The notes under the pieces are model-generated. The model ran no database searches. It was given only the letters and a program-made list of their open reading frames with translations, and had not been told where the DNA came from. DNA of 64,000 bases from an uncultured Muribaculaceae bacterium. GTDB lineage: Bacteria > Bacteroidota > Bacteroidia > Bacteroidales > Muribaculaceae. Location: positions 124,001 to 188,000 of the forward strand of contig CAJOFM010000003.1 in assembly GCA_905233915.1 (NCBI GenBank). Direction: 5' to 3'. This document shows, piece after piece, positions 17,102-25,799 of this stretch. Each line of letters starts with the position of its first letter. Positions within the stretch are counted from its first letter, which is position 1. A program made the translations under genes and the position numbers.

Positions 17102-18613
17102 ATGAAGTTCATCTATAATTTAAAAGAAAATCTTCCTCCTTTATCTTGGCTTGCTGTGATGAAAAAGGAGTGCGATGAAATACAGGTCTTTGCTGGTAAT
17201 GCTGTGGAAATGTATGACAACTTTTTTGTCTCAGGGGTTTGGGATGGAGATTTTGAAGAGGGAGATTTTGAAAATTGTAATTTTGCTTGTTGCACTGGAG
17301 CTAGAAATAAAGGTGAAAGTGTGATGTTTTTGACCCCTCACCATATAAATGCTTGCATTTTCGCAATAAGGATGGATAATAATCTTTATTTTTCAAATTC
17401 AGCTTCTTTTTTACTGGCATTCACTGATAAGAATTTTGACCCGGATTATTATGAGTTCGACAATGATTTTTGTTGTGAAACATTGGGAAAAAGAAATATG
17501 GAACCTCCATTTCATTCACATGCCCCATTGTTAGACAAATCTCAACTTATTATCTATTCATTCACAAAGATTACTGTTAGTAAATCCTTATCGATTCAAT
17601 TAGAAAGGAGATATTCTGATTTCCAGTTTGATGATTACAAGACTTATCTCAGTGGGTTAAAGACAACCCTAAATCTGATCTTAATAAATTTAAGTAGTAG
17701 TATAAGAAAGTATAACTATGGAATGATAGCAACTGTATCAAGAGGTTATGATGCAACTACTTGTGCGACGCTGGCAAAAGAGATTGGGTGTGATGAAGCG
17801 TTTACTTTTAATCGTCCTTCACATTATGAAAATGATTGTGGAACAGAAATTGCAAAATTATTGGGTTACACGAAAATACACGAATGTGATGGTGATTTTG
17901 CAAAATCCAATACAGAATTCATAGAGGCAGCGGATTTCGCCAGTGGAGATAGTGGTGCCCTTATAACCTTTGAAGCCCACAAGGCCTTATTTAAAAATAA
18001 ATTATTGTTCTGCGGTTTTCAGGGGGATGAGTTTTGGGGAATAGATCATCCTCCATATGAGAATCTTTACTACCCAATAGAGGGCTCCAATTCTAACTCC
18101 TATGAAATTTTTTTGCAAACGAACACTGTTCTCATTATGATTCCAAATATTGGAGCAGACCACGCATCGCAGATTTATGATATTTCGTTATCAGATGAAA
18201 TGTCGCCATGGCGATTAGGGGTAAAATATGATCGGCCAATCTGCAGAAGGATAGTTGAAGAAGCTGGTGTGCCTCGAGAATTATTTGGACAAAAGAAAGT
18301 GGGAGCTGGATATTGTTTTCATTACGATACTCTAAAGACTATTGGTAAAAAAATGTCACCTCAGTCTTATAAATCGTTGCTCAATTTTTCAAAAGAATTG
18401 AAACAGAATCCATTAAAAAAAATCAAAGCCTATTGTCGATTCATTTTTCTTAATACTCCCATTTACTTACCCCACGTATTAAATAAGCTTCACATAAATC
18501 TTAAAATGAAGAAATGGAATAAAGAGCATCTGAGCAATCCAGTTTCTACAACATACATATTATGGGGGGTGGATCATATGAAGAAATACTATAAAGAGGC
18601 CATGACTTCTTAG
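17102..18613 (+). CDS. Asparagine-synthetase-like PP-loop protein with altered motif
   Basis: A 503-residue protein of uncertain role. SRGYDAT (213-219) sits where ATP-pyrophosphatase enzymes such as asparagine synthetase carry SGGxDS, and downstream segments (EIGCDEAFTFNRPS, FCGFQGDEFWG) fit that alpha-hydrolase fold. The N-terminal 200 residues are in the position of a glutaminase domain but lack an N-terminal catalytic cysteine, so glutamine would not be the nitrogen source. The gene is visibly more AT-rich than those further downstream. An amide- or amine-forming ligase on a sugar acid is possible. Cytoplasmic; no membrane segment. Confidence 0.6.
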   Translation: MKFIYNLKENLPPLSWLAVMKKECDEIQVFAGNAVEMYDNFFVSGVWDGDFEEGDFENCNFACCTGARNKGESVMFLTPHHINACIFAIRMDNNLYFSNSASFLLAFTDKNFDPDYYEFDNDFCCETLGKRNMEPPFHSHAPLLDKSQLIIYSFTKITVSKSLSIQLERRYSDFQFDDYKTYLSGLKTTLNLILINLSSSIRKYNYGMIATVSRGYDATTCATLAKEIGCDEAFTFNRPSHYENDCGTEIAKLLGYTKIHECDGDFAKSNTEFIEAADFASGDSGALITFEAHKALFKNKLLFCGFQGDEFWGIDHPPYENLYYPIEGSNSNSYEIFLQTNTVLIMIPNIGADHASQIYDISLSDEMSPWRLGVKYDRPICRRIVEEAGVPRELFGQKKVGAGYCFHYDTLKTIGKKMSPQSYKSLLNFSKELKQNPLKKIKAYCRFIFLNTPIYLPHVLNKLHINLKMKKWNKEHLSNPVSTTYILWGVDHMKKYYKEAMTS

Positions 18614-18683
18614 TATAAAAGATTGTCTTTCTCAAATTGTGTTTTTAATTGTAGAGTAATAACCATCTTTGGGCTACTATAAA

Positions 18684-19325
18684 ATGGAATTTCTTTATCG
18701 CAATTATATCAAGCGTTTTCTGGGTTTTTTTATATCATTGACAGCGCTGATTTGCCTCTCACCATTGTTATTAGTGGTGACCGTGTGTCTCCATTTCGCT
18801 AATAAGGGTGCGGGAGCGTTCTTTTATCAAGAGCGCCCAGGAAAAGATGCAAAGATTTTTAAGATTATCAAGTTCAAGTCAATGACAGATGAATGTGATT
18901 CAAATGGGCACCCTCTGCCTGATGCTCAGCGTTTGACCAAGATTGGAGCGATTGTCCGCAAAACATCTATTGATGAATTGCCACAGCTGATTAATGTAGT
19001 GAAAGGAGATATGGCATTGATTGGGCCTAGGCCATTGCTTCCTGATTATCTTCCATTTTATACTGAAAGAGAAATGTTACGACATTCCGTTCGCCCTGGA
19101 ATTACTGGTTGGGCGCAAGTACATGGCCGTAATCACACTAGTTGGGACGATAAATTGGAAAATGATGCTTATTATGTTGAACACTTGTCATTTAAACTTG
19201 ATTGTAAAATAATATTGATTACAATTAAGGATGTAGTTAGAGGTAAAGGTGTTGATGTTGTTCCTGCTGTAGGAGGAATGAGATTGGATGATGAAAGGAA
19301 AGAGAGATTTGGCTTTTCGAAATAG
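18684..19325 (+). CDS. Initiating phosphoglycosyl transferase (WcaJ/PglC family, short form)
   Basis: Monotopic membrane enzyme that moves a phosphosugar from a UDP-sugar to undecaprenyl phosphate, the first step of repeat-unit assembly. The 213-residue core has one N-terminal re-entrant hydrophobic segment (LGFFISLTALICLSPLLLVV), KIIKFKSM, TSIDELPQLINVVKGDM, GPRPLLPDY and RPGITGWAQVHGRN. The short PglC-like form is typical for di-N-acetylbacillosamine or related 4-amino sugars. I prefer ATG 18684 to the TTG at 18669. It is followed 32 bases later by the MaoC-like gene. Confidence 0.93.
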   Translation: MEFLYRNYIKRFLGFFISLTALICLSPLLLVVTVCLHFANKGAGAFFYQERPGKDAKIFKIIKFKSMTDECDSNGHPLPDAQRLTKIGAIVRKTSIDELPQLINVVKGDMALIGPRPLLPDYLPFYTEREMLRHSVRPGITGWAQVHGRNHTSWDDKLENDAYYVEHLSFKLDCKIILITIKDVVRGKGVDVVPAVGGMRLDDERKERFGFSK

Positions 19326-19357
19326 TCAATATAATGAATAATTTTAATGATTAGCTT

Positions 19358-19756
19358 ATGAGAAAAATAGAAAAAGGACTAACAGCGAGTCTATCAAAAG
19401 CATTTTCATCTGAAGAGGTTGAACTGTTTTCTAGAATTTCGATGGACAGTAATAGACTTCATGTAGATGACCAATATGCTAAAATGAGTCTCTTTCATCG
19501 AAGAATTGTCCATGGTTTTTTGAGTGGCTCCCTCATAAGTGCTGTGATTGGAACAATTTTGCCTGGAGAAGGGACTATTTATCTTCATCAGGATATGGAT
19601 TTCAAAAATCCTGTATTTATAGATGAATTATTAACAGCTATAATTACTGTTGAAGAAGTGAAAGAAGATAAACATATTTGTTATTTGCGCACTCAGTGCG
19701 TGAATAGCCAAGGAGAATTGAAAATTGATGGCAAAGCCGTAGTTAAATATTTATAA
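19358..19756 (+). CDS. MaoC-like hydratase/dehydratase
   Basis: Single hot-dog domain of 132 residues. The motif SMDSNRLHVDDQYA (28-41) carries the Asp30/His35 pair that forms the active site of (R)-specific enoyl hydratases, and the FHRRIVHGFLSGSLIS segment is characteristic. The predicted reaction is reversible hydration of an enoyl-thioester to a 3-hydroxyacyl-thioester. It is unexpected among sugar genes and fits with the ACP, KAS III and SDR genes downstream as part of an acyl side-chain pathway. AT-rich like its immediate neighbours. Confidence 0.85.
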   Translation: MRKIEKGLTASLSKAFSSEEVELFSRISMDSNRLHVDDQYAKMSLFHRRIVHGFLSGSLISAVIGTILPGEGTIYLHQDMDFKNPVFIDELLTAIITVEEVKEDKHICYLRTQCVNSQGELKIDGKAVVKYL

Positions 19757-19772
19757 TAAACGTAATATAATT

Positions 19773-20357
19773 ATGCAGCTATTAAAAGGAGAAAAAGTAT
19801 ATCTTAAGCTTTTTGAAGAAGAAGATATACCCAATAGAGTTAAATGGATTAACGATCCAGATATACAGTTTACTCTTAATTATGATATTCCAACGTCGAT
19901 ATCAAAGACTAAACGCTGGTTTGCTAATGCTGTGATGGACCCTACTCGAAGAGAGTTCTCTATTTTTACAGTTGAAGGGGATAAACATATTGGCTTTTGT
20001 GGTCTCTTCAATATCAAAACTCCTGCGATGAAGGCAGAGTTGCATTGTGTCATAGGAGAGAAAGAGTACTGGAGTGGCGGATATGGGACTGAGGCTTATA
20101 AGCTATTAGATGAATATGGTTTTATAGAGTTGGGGTTAAATAAAATTTATGGTTTTCAGCTCCTACATAATCACGGTGCACATAGGGTTGTAGAGAAACT
20201 TGGTTGGAAGAGAGATGGTTTACTGAGAGAGGAAACCTATTCTCATGGAACTGTGAAAGATGTTTATGTTGTCTCTATTTTAAGAAAAGATTGGCTGATT
20301 CATAATCATTTGAACGAGGATGATTTGCTCTTGTTCCCAAATTCAAGGCATCTTTAG
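19773..20357 (+). CDS. RimJ/RimL-type GNAT acyltransferase
   Basis: A 194-residue GNAT protein with the pattern KLFEEEDIPNRVKWINDP, CVIGEKEYWSGGYGTEAYKL (pantetheine loop) and LGLNKIYGFQLLHNHGAHRVVEKLGWKRDG. This subgroup includes PseH-like enzymes that acylate UDP-4-amino sugars. It could therefore place the acyl group made by the cluster onto an amine created by the DegT aminotransferase; that is inference from context. It lies 16 bases from the MaoC gene and 6 bases from the next PLP-enzyme gene. Confidence 0.85.
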   Translation: MQLLKGEKVYLKLFEEEDIPNRVKWINDPDIQFTLNYDIPTSISKTKRWFANAVMDPTRREFSIFTVEGDKHIGFCGLFNIKTPAMKAELHCVIGEKEYWSGGYGTEAYKLLDEYGFIELGLNKIYGFQLLHNHGAHRVVEKLGWKRDGLLREETYSHGTVKDVYVVSILRKDWLIHNHLNEDDLLLFPNSRHL

Positions 20358-20363
20358 TTTTTT

Positions 20364-21275
20364 ATGGAATTCATATCTCTGGAAAGAGTATTAGTTGATA
20401 GCCTAAACCTGACTATTGTTAGGGACGACATATATCCATTTATTGGAGGTGGAGGTAAAGCTCGCAAGGCGGTTTACTATGAATCTTTCATAAAAAAAAA
20501 TGGATATAATGCCGTGGTGACATGTGGCGGGATACAAAGCAATCACAATCGTGCTATTGCATTGATGGCCGCTCGCAATGGCTGGAAATGCCATTTGTGT
20601 ATTCAGGGTGACGAAAATCGTTTTAAGAGGGAAAAAGGTAACGCTTTACTTGATCGACTGAGCGGTGCTGAATGTGAATTCATTCGACCTGAAGATACAG
20701 CACAAGCAATGGATCTTTCGATGTCACGCCTAAAAGAAAGCGGTTTCAAGCCTTATTATATCCATGGCGGAGGGCATGACTTGCCTGGTGGAATAGCTTT
20801 TGTCGATGCTGTAGTAAGTCTAAAAAAAGAGTGTGACAAGATTGGCTATAAACCTGATTATATCTTTCATGCATCTGGTACTGGTTCAACACAGGCTGGA
20901 ATTTTAGTTGGACTAGATAGAGTGGGTTGGGGTGATGTTGTGGTTATTGGCATCTCAGTCGCTCGACAATATGATCGTGGCCGACAGGTGATTGTGGACT
21001 TTGCTAATATGCTTTCTCGGTATTTTGAAATGACAGACCGATATGAGAATCGAGTCCATTTCTGTACTGATTATCTGTGTGGTGGATACGAACAGTTCAC
21101 TTCAGAAATGAAATTATACCTTGATGAAGTTATGAAGAACACTGGACTTGTTTTTGATACTACTTATTCAGGTAAAGCATTCTTTGGTATGATGGATATT
21201 ATTAGGAAGCGGCATCTTGAGAATAATCATATCATGTTCTGGCATACAGGTGGAATTATGAATGTAATGAGATGA
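20364..21275 (+). CDS. PLP-dependent ACC deaminase / D-cysteine desulfhydrase family enzyme
   Basis: Fold-type II PLP enzyme of 303 residues. The internal aldimine lysine is expected at Lys32 in GGGGKARKAVYY, equivalent to the GGNKxRKL motif of the family. CGGIQSNHNRA follows as the cofactor or carboxylate loop, and SGTGSTQAG binds phosphate. Family members deaminate or desulfhydrate small amino acids, and some make non-standard amino acids. Its place before an ATP-grasp ligase fusion (19 bases) suggests it prepares the acid or amino acid that is ligated. True substrate unknown. Confidence 0.85.
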   Translation: MEFISLERVLVDSLNLTIVRDDIYPFIGGGGKARKAVYYESFIKKNGYNAVVTCGGIQSNHNRAIALMAARNGWKCHLCIQGDENRFKREKGNALLDRLSGAECEFIRPEDTAQAMDLSMSRLKESGFKPYYIHGGGHDLPGGIAFVDAVVSLKKECDKIGYKPDYIFHASGTGSTQAGILVGLDRVGWGDVVVIGISVARQYDRGRQVIVDFANMLSRYFEMTDRYENRVHFCTDYLCGGYEQFTSEMKLYLDEVMKNTGLVFDTTYSGKAFFGMMDIIRKRHLENNHIMFWHTGGIMNVMR

Positions 21276-21294
21276 AAATTATATTTAAATATAT

Positions 21295-23001
21295 ATGAAT
21301 ATTTTATTTACTTGCGCGGGTCGTCGCACATATCTATTAAAGTATTTCAAGGAGCAGCTAGGCTACGGGGACAAAATCATCGGTGCCGACATGCAGTTAA
21401 CCGCCCCAGCATTGTCAGCTGCTGATGTGCGGGTGGTAGTCCCAGCTGTTTATGATGAGCATTATATTGATGCCTTAATCAAGATTTGTAAGGAACACAA
21501 TGTGGACATACTAATCTCTCTTAATGACTTGGAATTACCGATTCTCGCTAAGAATAAGGGCCTATTTACACAAATAGGAGTGACTCCGGTTGTTTCAGAT
21601 CCAGAGGTAATTGATATCTGTTTTGATAAACTTCGTACAAGCGAGTTTATTACTTCACTAGGCCTTAATACCCCCAAAACATATGCCAATATTGATGCGG
21701 CATTGAGAGCCATAAAGAGTGGTGAGCTACATTTCCCCGTAGTTATTAAACCAAGATGGGGATCGGCCTCTATTGGAATTGAATTTGTTGATAATGAGAA
21801 GGACCTTCGTATTATTTACGATTTGATTAAACGTAAAATACTTAGGGGTATTTTAGGCGAAGTTTCTCAACATGATAATAATTTTATCTTGATTCAAGAA
21901 AAAATTACTGGAAAAGAATATGGCCTTGACGTCATGAATGATCTAAATGGTCGTAACGTAGGTGTTGCCGTCAAGGAAAAACTTGCTATGCGTGCTGGAG
22001 AGACAGATAAAGCCGTTACGGTTGATAGCTCTGATTTGAGGTATATAGGAGAAGTGATAGGAAAGAATTTAAGGCATATAGGTAATCTCGATTGTGACAT
22101 CCTTGAGATGGACGACAAGTATTATGTTCTTGAGCTTAATCCTCGCTTCGGTGGAGGATTTCCATTCTCTTATGAGGCTGGCGTGAATCTCCCTAAAGCC
22201 ATCATAGAATGGGCACAAGGCAAATCTTTCGAGAGATCTCAGCTCATTCCAACTTATGGGTTAACTTTTGCTAAATGCGATTATTTAGTAGACATGTCCC
22301 CTCATTCTGGCTCAATGGTTAACACAGATAATAAATCCGAAAAGTCGATCAAGAGGATTGCGATTTATGGTGCTGGTGGTTTGGGCCGTGAAGTGGCTGG
22401 TGGCATCAAGCGCATCAATAATAGCTCAAAAGGTGAGAAATGGGAGCTGGTGGGCTTCTATGACGACCGTTTAGAGCCCGGGACTCAGGTTTCTCATTAT
22501 GGAGAAGTGTTGGGTGGAATGGCCGAGCTTAATAAGCTAAAAGAGCCGCTTGCATTGGCAATTGCAGTGGGCAGTCCATCTACCCGGAAGCTGATTTTTG
22601 AGCGCATTACTAATCCTAATATCAGTTTCCCAAACTTGATTGCTCCGTCATTCAAGATTCTTGATCCTGAGACATTTAAGATTGGCCGCGGCAATATCAT
22701 TCAGGATAACTGCAGTGCTACCTGCGACGTGACAATTGGTGACTTCAATGTTCTAAACGGTTCCGATATCTTGGGTCACGATGATAAAATCGGTAACTTT
22801 AACGTCATTATGCCAGGTGTACATCTCTCTGGAGATGTGAAAATAGGAGAATGTAATCTGCTGGGTGTGAACAGCGTTGTGCTGCAACAAATCAAGATTG
22901 GCAACAATGTTACTTTGGGTGCGGGCAGTGTGTTGATGACAAAACCCAAGGATGGCTACACCTACATTGGCACACCGGCTAAGAAATTTGATTATAAATA
23001 A
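21295..23001 (+). CDS. ATP-grasp ligase fused to PglD/NeuD-type acyltransferase
   Basis: A 568-residue two-domain protein. Residues 1 to about 335 form a carbamoyl-phosphate-synthase-like ATP-grasp ligase (MNILFTCAGRRTYLL, PVVIKPRWGSASIGI, DILEMDDKYYVLELNPRFGGGFPF). After a short linker, residues about 348-568 form a PglD/NeuD domain: the Rossmann motif IAIYGAGGLGREVAGG, then hexapeptide turns with ILGHDDKIGNFNVIMPGVHLSG and the ending YIGTPAKKF. NeuD/PglD enzymes acylate a sugar amine or hydroxyl, so ligation and acylation of the same product is likely. Both halves look complete. The C-terminal half appears more GC-rich than the first. Confidence 0.88.
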   Translation: MNILFTCAGRRTYLLKYFKEQLGYGDKIIGADMQLTAPALSAADVRVVVPAVYDEHYIDALIKICKEHNVDILISLNDLELPILAKNKGLFTQIGVTPVVSDPEVIDICFDKLRTSEFITSLGLNTPKTYANIDAALRAIKSGELHFPVVIKPRWGSASIGIEFVDNEKDLRIIYDLIKRKILRGILGEVSQHDNNFILIQEKITGKEYGLDVMNDLNGRNVGVAVKEKLAMRAGETDKAVTVDSSDLRYIGEVIGKNLRHIGNLDCDILEMDDKYYVLELNPRFGGGFPFSYEAGVNLPKAIIEWAQGKSFERSQLIPTYGLTFAKCDYLVDMSPHSGSMVNTDNKSEKSIKRIAIYGAGGLGREVAGGIKRINNSSKGEKWELVGFYDDRLEPGTQVSHYGEVLGGMAELNKLKEPLALAIAVGSPSTRKLIFERITNPNISFPNLIAPSFKILDPETFKIGRGNIIQDNCSATCDVTIGDFNVLNGSDILGHDDKIGNFNVIMPGVHLSGDVKIGECNLLGVNSVVLQQIKIGNNVTLGAGSVLMTKPKDGYTYIGTPAKKFDYK

Positions 23002-23010
23002 CCATTTAGT

Positions 23011-23757
23011 ATGAACAATAACCCTTTCTCTCTTGAAGGTAAAACTGTACTAGTGACGGGTGCATCTTCTGGAATTGGTCAGGCTACTGCTATTGCCTGT
23101 TCCTGCTTGGGTGCCAATGTTGTGGTCACTGGCCGCAATGCTGAGAGACTACAAGCAACTGTTGGACAATTACAGAAACAACCAGCGGCACAAATCGAAG
23201 CAGAATTGACAAACTATGATGAAGTTGAGAATCTAGTGGCTTCATTACCACCTCTTGACGGAGCTGTTCTGTGCGCTGGCAACTCGACGACGTTGCCGTT
23301 GCAATTCGGCACGCGAGAGAAGTTTGACGAAATGTTCGACGTTAATTTCTTCGCGCCTGTCGAGTTAATGCGATTGATGTACAAGAAGAAAAAACTCCAG
23401 AAAGGCGCTTCGGTGGTTTTGATTGCTTCGATTGGTGGCACTCATAGTTTCATGCCGGGCAATGGCATCTATGGAGCTTCTAAGGCTGCCCTCAACTCCG
23501 TGATGAAATACGCAGCTCGTGAGTACGCTTCGCGCAAGGTGCGTGTCAACAGCATCTGTCCGGGCATGGTGGACACTCCGCTCATCCACCGCGGAACCAT
23601 CACTGAGGAGCAGCTCGCCGAGGATGCCAAGCGATACCCCCTGGGCCGTTATGGCCAACCTGAGGACATCGCCAATGCCGCTGTTTACCTCTTGAGTGAC
23701 GCCTCCAGTTGGGTTACCGGACATGACCTGGTCATTGATGGCGGTTTTTCGATTTAG
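23011..23757 (+). CDS. Short-chain dehydrogenase/reductase, FabG-like
   Basis: NAD(P)-dependent oxidoreductase of 248 residues with TGASSGIGQ (cofactor loop), LCAGN, the catalytic serine in LIASIGG, Tyr-x-x-x-Lys in GIYGASKAAL, and SICPGMVDTPL. Closest in style to 3-oxoacyl-ACP reductases. Directly upstream of two ACPs and an acyl ligase, so reduction of a 3-ketoacyl-ACP made by the KAS III enzymes to a 3-hydroxyacyl-ACP is the natural reading. Reduction of a keto-sugar is the alternative. The base composition becomes more GC-rich from about here onward. Confidence 0.88.
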   Translation: MNNNPFSLEGKTVLVTGASSGIGQATAIACSCLGANVVVTGRNAERLQATVGQLQKQPAAQIEAELTNYDEVENLVASLPPLDGAVLCAGNSTTLPLQFGTREKFDEMFDVNFFAPVELMRLMYKKKKLQKGASVVLIASIGGTHSFMPGNGIYGASKAALNSVMKYAAREYASRKVRVNSICPGMVDTPLIHRGTITEEQLAEDAKRYPLGRYGQPEDIANAAVYLLSDASSWVTGHDLVIDGGFSI

Positions 23758-23858
23758 TTTTGCTTTTTTTGAGTCTTATTAAAATAGTATGTCCTTTTAT
23801 CGTTATAATTAACGGATCTGGATAGTAGATACTTTTTTGAAAAGTAATTTTACAACAT

Positions 23859-24095
23859 ATGAATATTCAGGAATTTATTGAGAATTTTGCTGCTCAGTTT
23901 GATGACACCGATGAATCGTTGTTTACGGCCGATACCAAGTTCAGGCAGATTGATGAATGGTCATCTTTGACTGCTCTCTCTATCATTGCCATGGTTGATG
24001 ACGAGTATGATGTTATTCTTAAAGGTAATGATATCATTAACTCTGAGACGATTCAGGATTTATACAATATTGTTGAAAAAAAGCGGCAAAAGTAG
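23859..24095 (+). CDS. Acyl carrier protein 1 (WSSL type)
   Basis: A 78-residue acidic ACP. The phosphopantetheine site aligns with Ser36 in DEWSSLTAL, where the usual Asp-Ser-Leu is Ser-Ser-Leu. Helix III features (DDEYDVIL, NSETIQDLYNIV) are present. It is a clear paralogue of ACP 3 at 29868, with the same DEWSSL core and IIAM helix. A 101-base gap precedes it and ACP 2 follows within 2-11 bases. Predicted carrier for an acyl intermediate handled by the nearby ligase and KAS III. Confidence 0.88.
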   Translation: MNIQEFIENFAAQFDDTDESLFTADTKFRQIDEWSSLTALSIIAMVDDEYDVILKGNDIINSETIQDLYNIVEKKRQK

Positions 24096-24097
24096 TC

Positions 24098-24337
24098 ATG
24101 TGCGTCATGGAATCGCAGGTTAAAGAAATAATAGCCCGTGTCCTTAATGTGGATGTTTCCCTTGTGAACGATGAACTTTCGTCGGGCGATATTCCTCAGT
24201 GGGATTCGGTCGGTAACTTGGCGATTATCAGTACAATTGAGCAGGAACTTGAAATAGAGTTTCCGCTTGATGTACTGTTTGACCTGACATCGGTTCGCTC
24301 TATCATCGACGAAGTCAATCGACTAACCAATGTTTAG
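24098..24337 (+). CDS. Acyl carrier protein 2
   Basis: A 79-residue ACP with the canonical attachment serine in QWDSVGNLAI (Ser37) and the typical C-terminal helix SVRSIIDEVNRL. Either ATG 24098 or the in-frame ATG 24107 could be the start; the second gives the cleaner MESQVKEIIARV. It overlaps the acyl ligase gene by eight bases, which suggests that the ligase loads this carrier. It differs from ACP 1 and ACP 3 and so probably has a separate partner. Confidence 0.88.
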   Translation: MCVMESQVKEIIARVLNVDVSLVNDELSSGDIPQWDSVGNLAIISTIEQELEIEFPLDVLFDLTSVRSIIDEVNRLTNV

Positions 24338-25796
24338 TGCCCCCCACAGCCAACTGCTGTGTGACATTGTGCGAAATGCTGAACACACCCCCGACAAGTT
24401 AGCGCTTGTTGAGGGTGCCGCGTCTGTTACCTATGCCCAGCTCGTAGCCAATATTGAGTCGGCCGCCGCCAGCCTTCAGGCCCTTGGCTTGAAACAGGGT
24501 GACCATATCATTTTGGCCGCACAAAAGGAGGTTCAGTTCGTTTATCTCTATTTTGCTGCACATCTTTTGGGCATTGTTAACGTGGTGGTTGATTCTGCTT
24601 CTCCTCGAGAGAGGTTGAATTACATTATTGGCGTGGTCAATCCGTCTGTCATCTTTGGGGACGACCTTTCTATTGAGGGCTTGCGATGTCTGCCCTTGAA
24701 TTATTTTGATGATAAGAATAGGGCAGGAGATGCTTTGGAGTTGTCTCATGTGGAGGACGCTGATGTCGCCGATGTAATGTTCACTACTGGCACCACAGGC
24801 TTGCCAAAAGGCGTTTGCCTGACTCACGCTAATATTGCAGGCTCGGCAGGCAATACCAACTCCTTTATCGGTACCAATTCATCGGACATCGAGGCCCTGG
24901 CATTACCATTAAGCCACTCCTTTGGCCTCGGCCGTCTGCGTTGTGTGTTAACAGTTGGTGCGACTTTGGTGCTTGTTGGAAATTTCGCGAACCTCAAGTC
25001 ATTCTTCACGGTGCTTGAAACAGAGCATGTTACGGGATTTGGAATGGTGCCTGCAGTCTGGCAGTATATCAAACGGATTAGTGGCCGACGGATGACGAAG
25101 TTTTCAGAACAGTTGCGGTATATCGAGATAGGAAGCGCTGCCTTACCTCTCGAGGATAAGCAACAGCTCATGGAAATGTTTCCCAACACGCGCCTGTGCA
25201 TGCATTATGGTCTTACCGAGGCCTCTCGTGCCATGTTTACCGAGTTTCATTCCAATGCAGATAACCTTGACTCTGTTGGCCGTCCGGCAACCGATAAAGT
25301 GGAGGCTCTTGTTGTCGATGACCTGGGTAACCCTTTGGCAGATGGCGTGGATGGTGAAATCTGCGTGCGTGGTAACATGGTGACGCATTCCTATTTTCTC
25401 CCGCAGGACAATGATGATGCCTTCTTTGGTGAATGGTTCAGGACTGGAGACTGGGGACATCGAGATAAGGATGGCTATTTTTATTTGACTGGCCGTAAAA
25501 AAGAGCTCATCAACGTTGGGGGAGAGAAAGTGAGTCCGGTAACAATTGAGGACGCTATAAAGTCTCTCGGAATTGAAGACTGCGCATGTATAGCAGTCCC
25601 AGATCCGAAAGGTGTACTTGGCGAGGTGCCAAAAGTGTTCCTGCAGCGTGGACGTGTCATGATGGTTGTCGACGATCTGAAACAACGTCTGGCTCAGTTA
25701 CTCCCGCCTCATGAAATCCCAGTCCAATGGGAATGGATTGATCAGATTCCTCGCACGTCATCAGGCAAAATACAACGACTTAAACTCAAACAATAA
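24330..25796 (+). CDS. Acyl-AMP ligase (ANL superfamily)
   Basis: Activates a carboxylic acid as acyl-adenylate and passes it to CoA or a carrier protein. The 488 residues include the P-loop FTTGTTGLPKG (151-161), YGLTEASR, TGDWGHRDKDGYFYLTGRKKE (hinge region), GGEKVSP and the C-terminal catalytic lysine in SSGKIQR (Lys480). The adjacent, overlapping ACP suggests loading of a phosphopantetheine arm rather than free CoA. The substrate is not evident. It may provide the starter unit for the KAS III encoded three bases downstream. Confidence 0.92.
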   Translation: MFSAPHSQLLCDIVRNAEHTPDKLALVEGAASVTYAQLVANIESAAASLQALGLKQGDHIILAAQKEVQFVYLYFAAHLLGIVNVVVDSASPRERLNYIIGVVNPSVIFGDDLSIEGLRCLPLNYFDDKNRAGDALELSHVEDADVADVMFTTGTTGLPKGVCLTHANIAGSAGNTNSFIGTNSSDIEALALPLSHSFGLGRLRCVLTVGATLVLVGNFANLKSFFTVLETEHVTGFGMVPAVWQYIKRISGRRMTKFSEQLRYIEIGSAALPLEDKQQLMEMFPNTRLCMHYGLTEASRAMFTEFHSNADNLDSVGRPATDKVEALVVDDLGNPLADGVDGEICVRGNMVTHSYFLPQDNDDAFFGEWFRTGDWGHRDKDGYFYLTGRKKELINVGGEKVSPVTIEDAIKSLGIEDCACIAVPDPKGVLGEVPKVFLQRGRVMMVVDDLKQRLAQLLPPHEIPVQWEWIDQIPRTSSGKIQRLKLKQ

Positions 25797-25799
25797 TAT

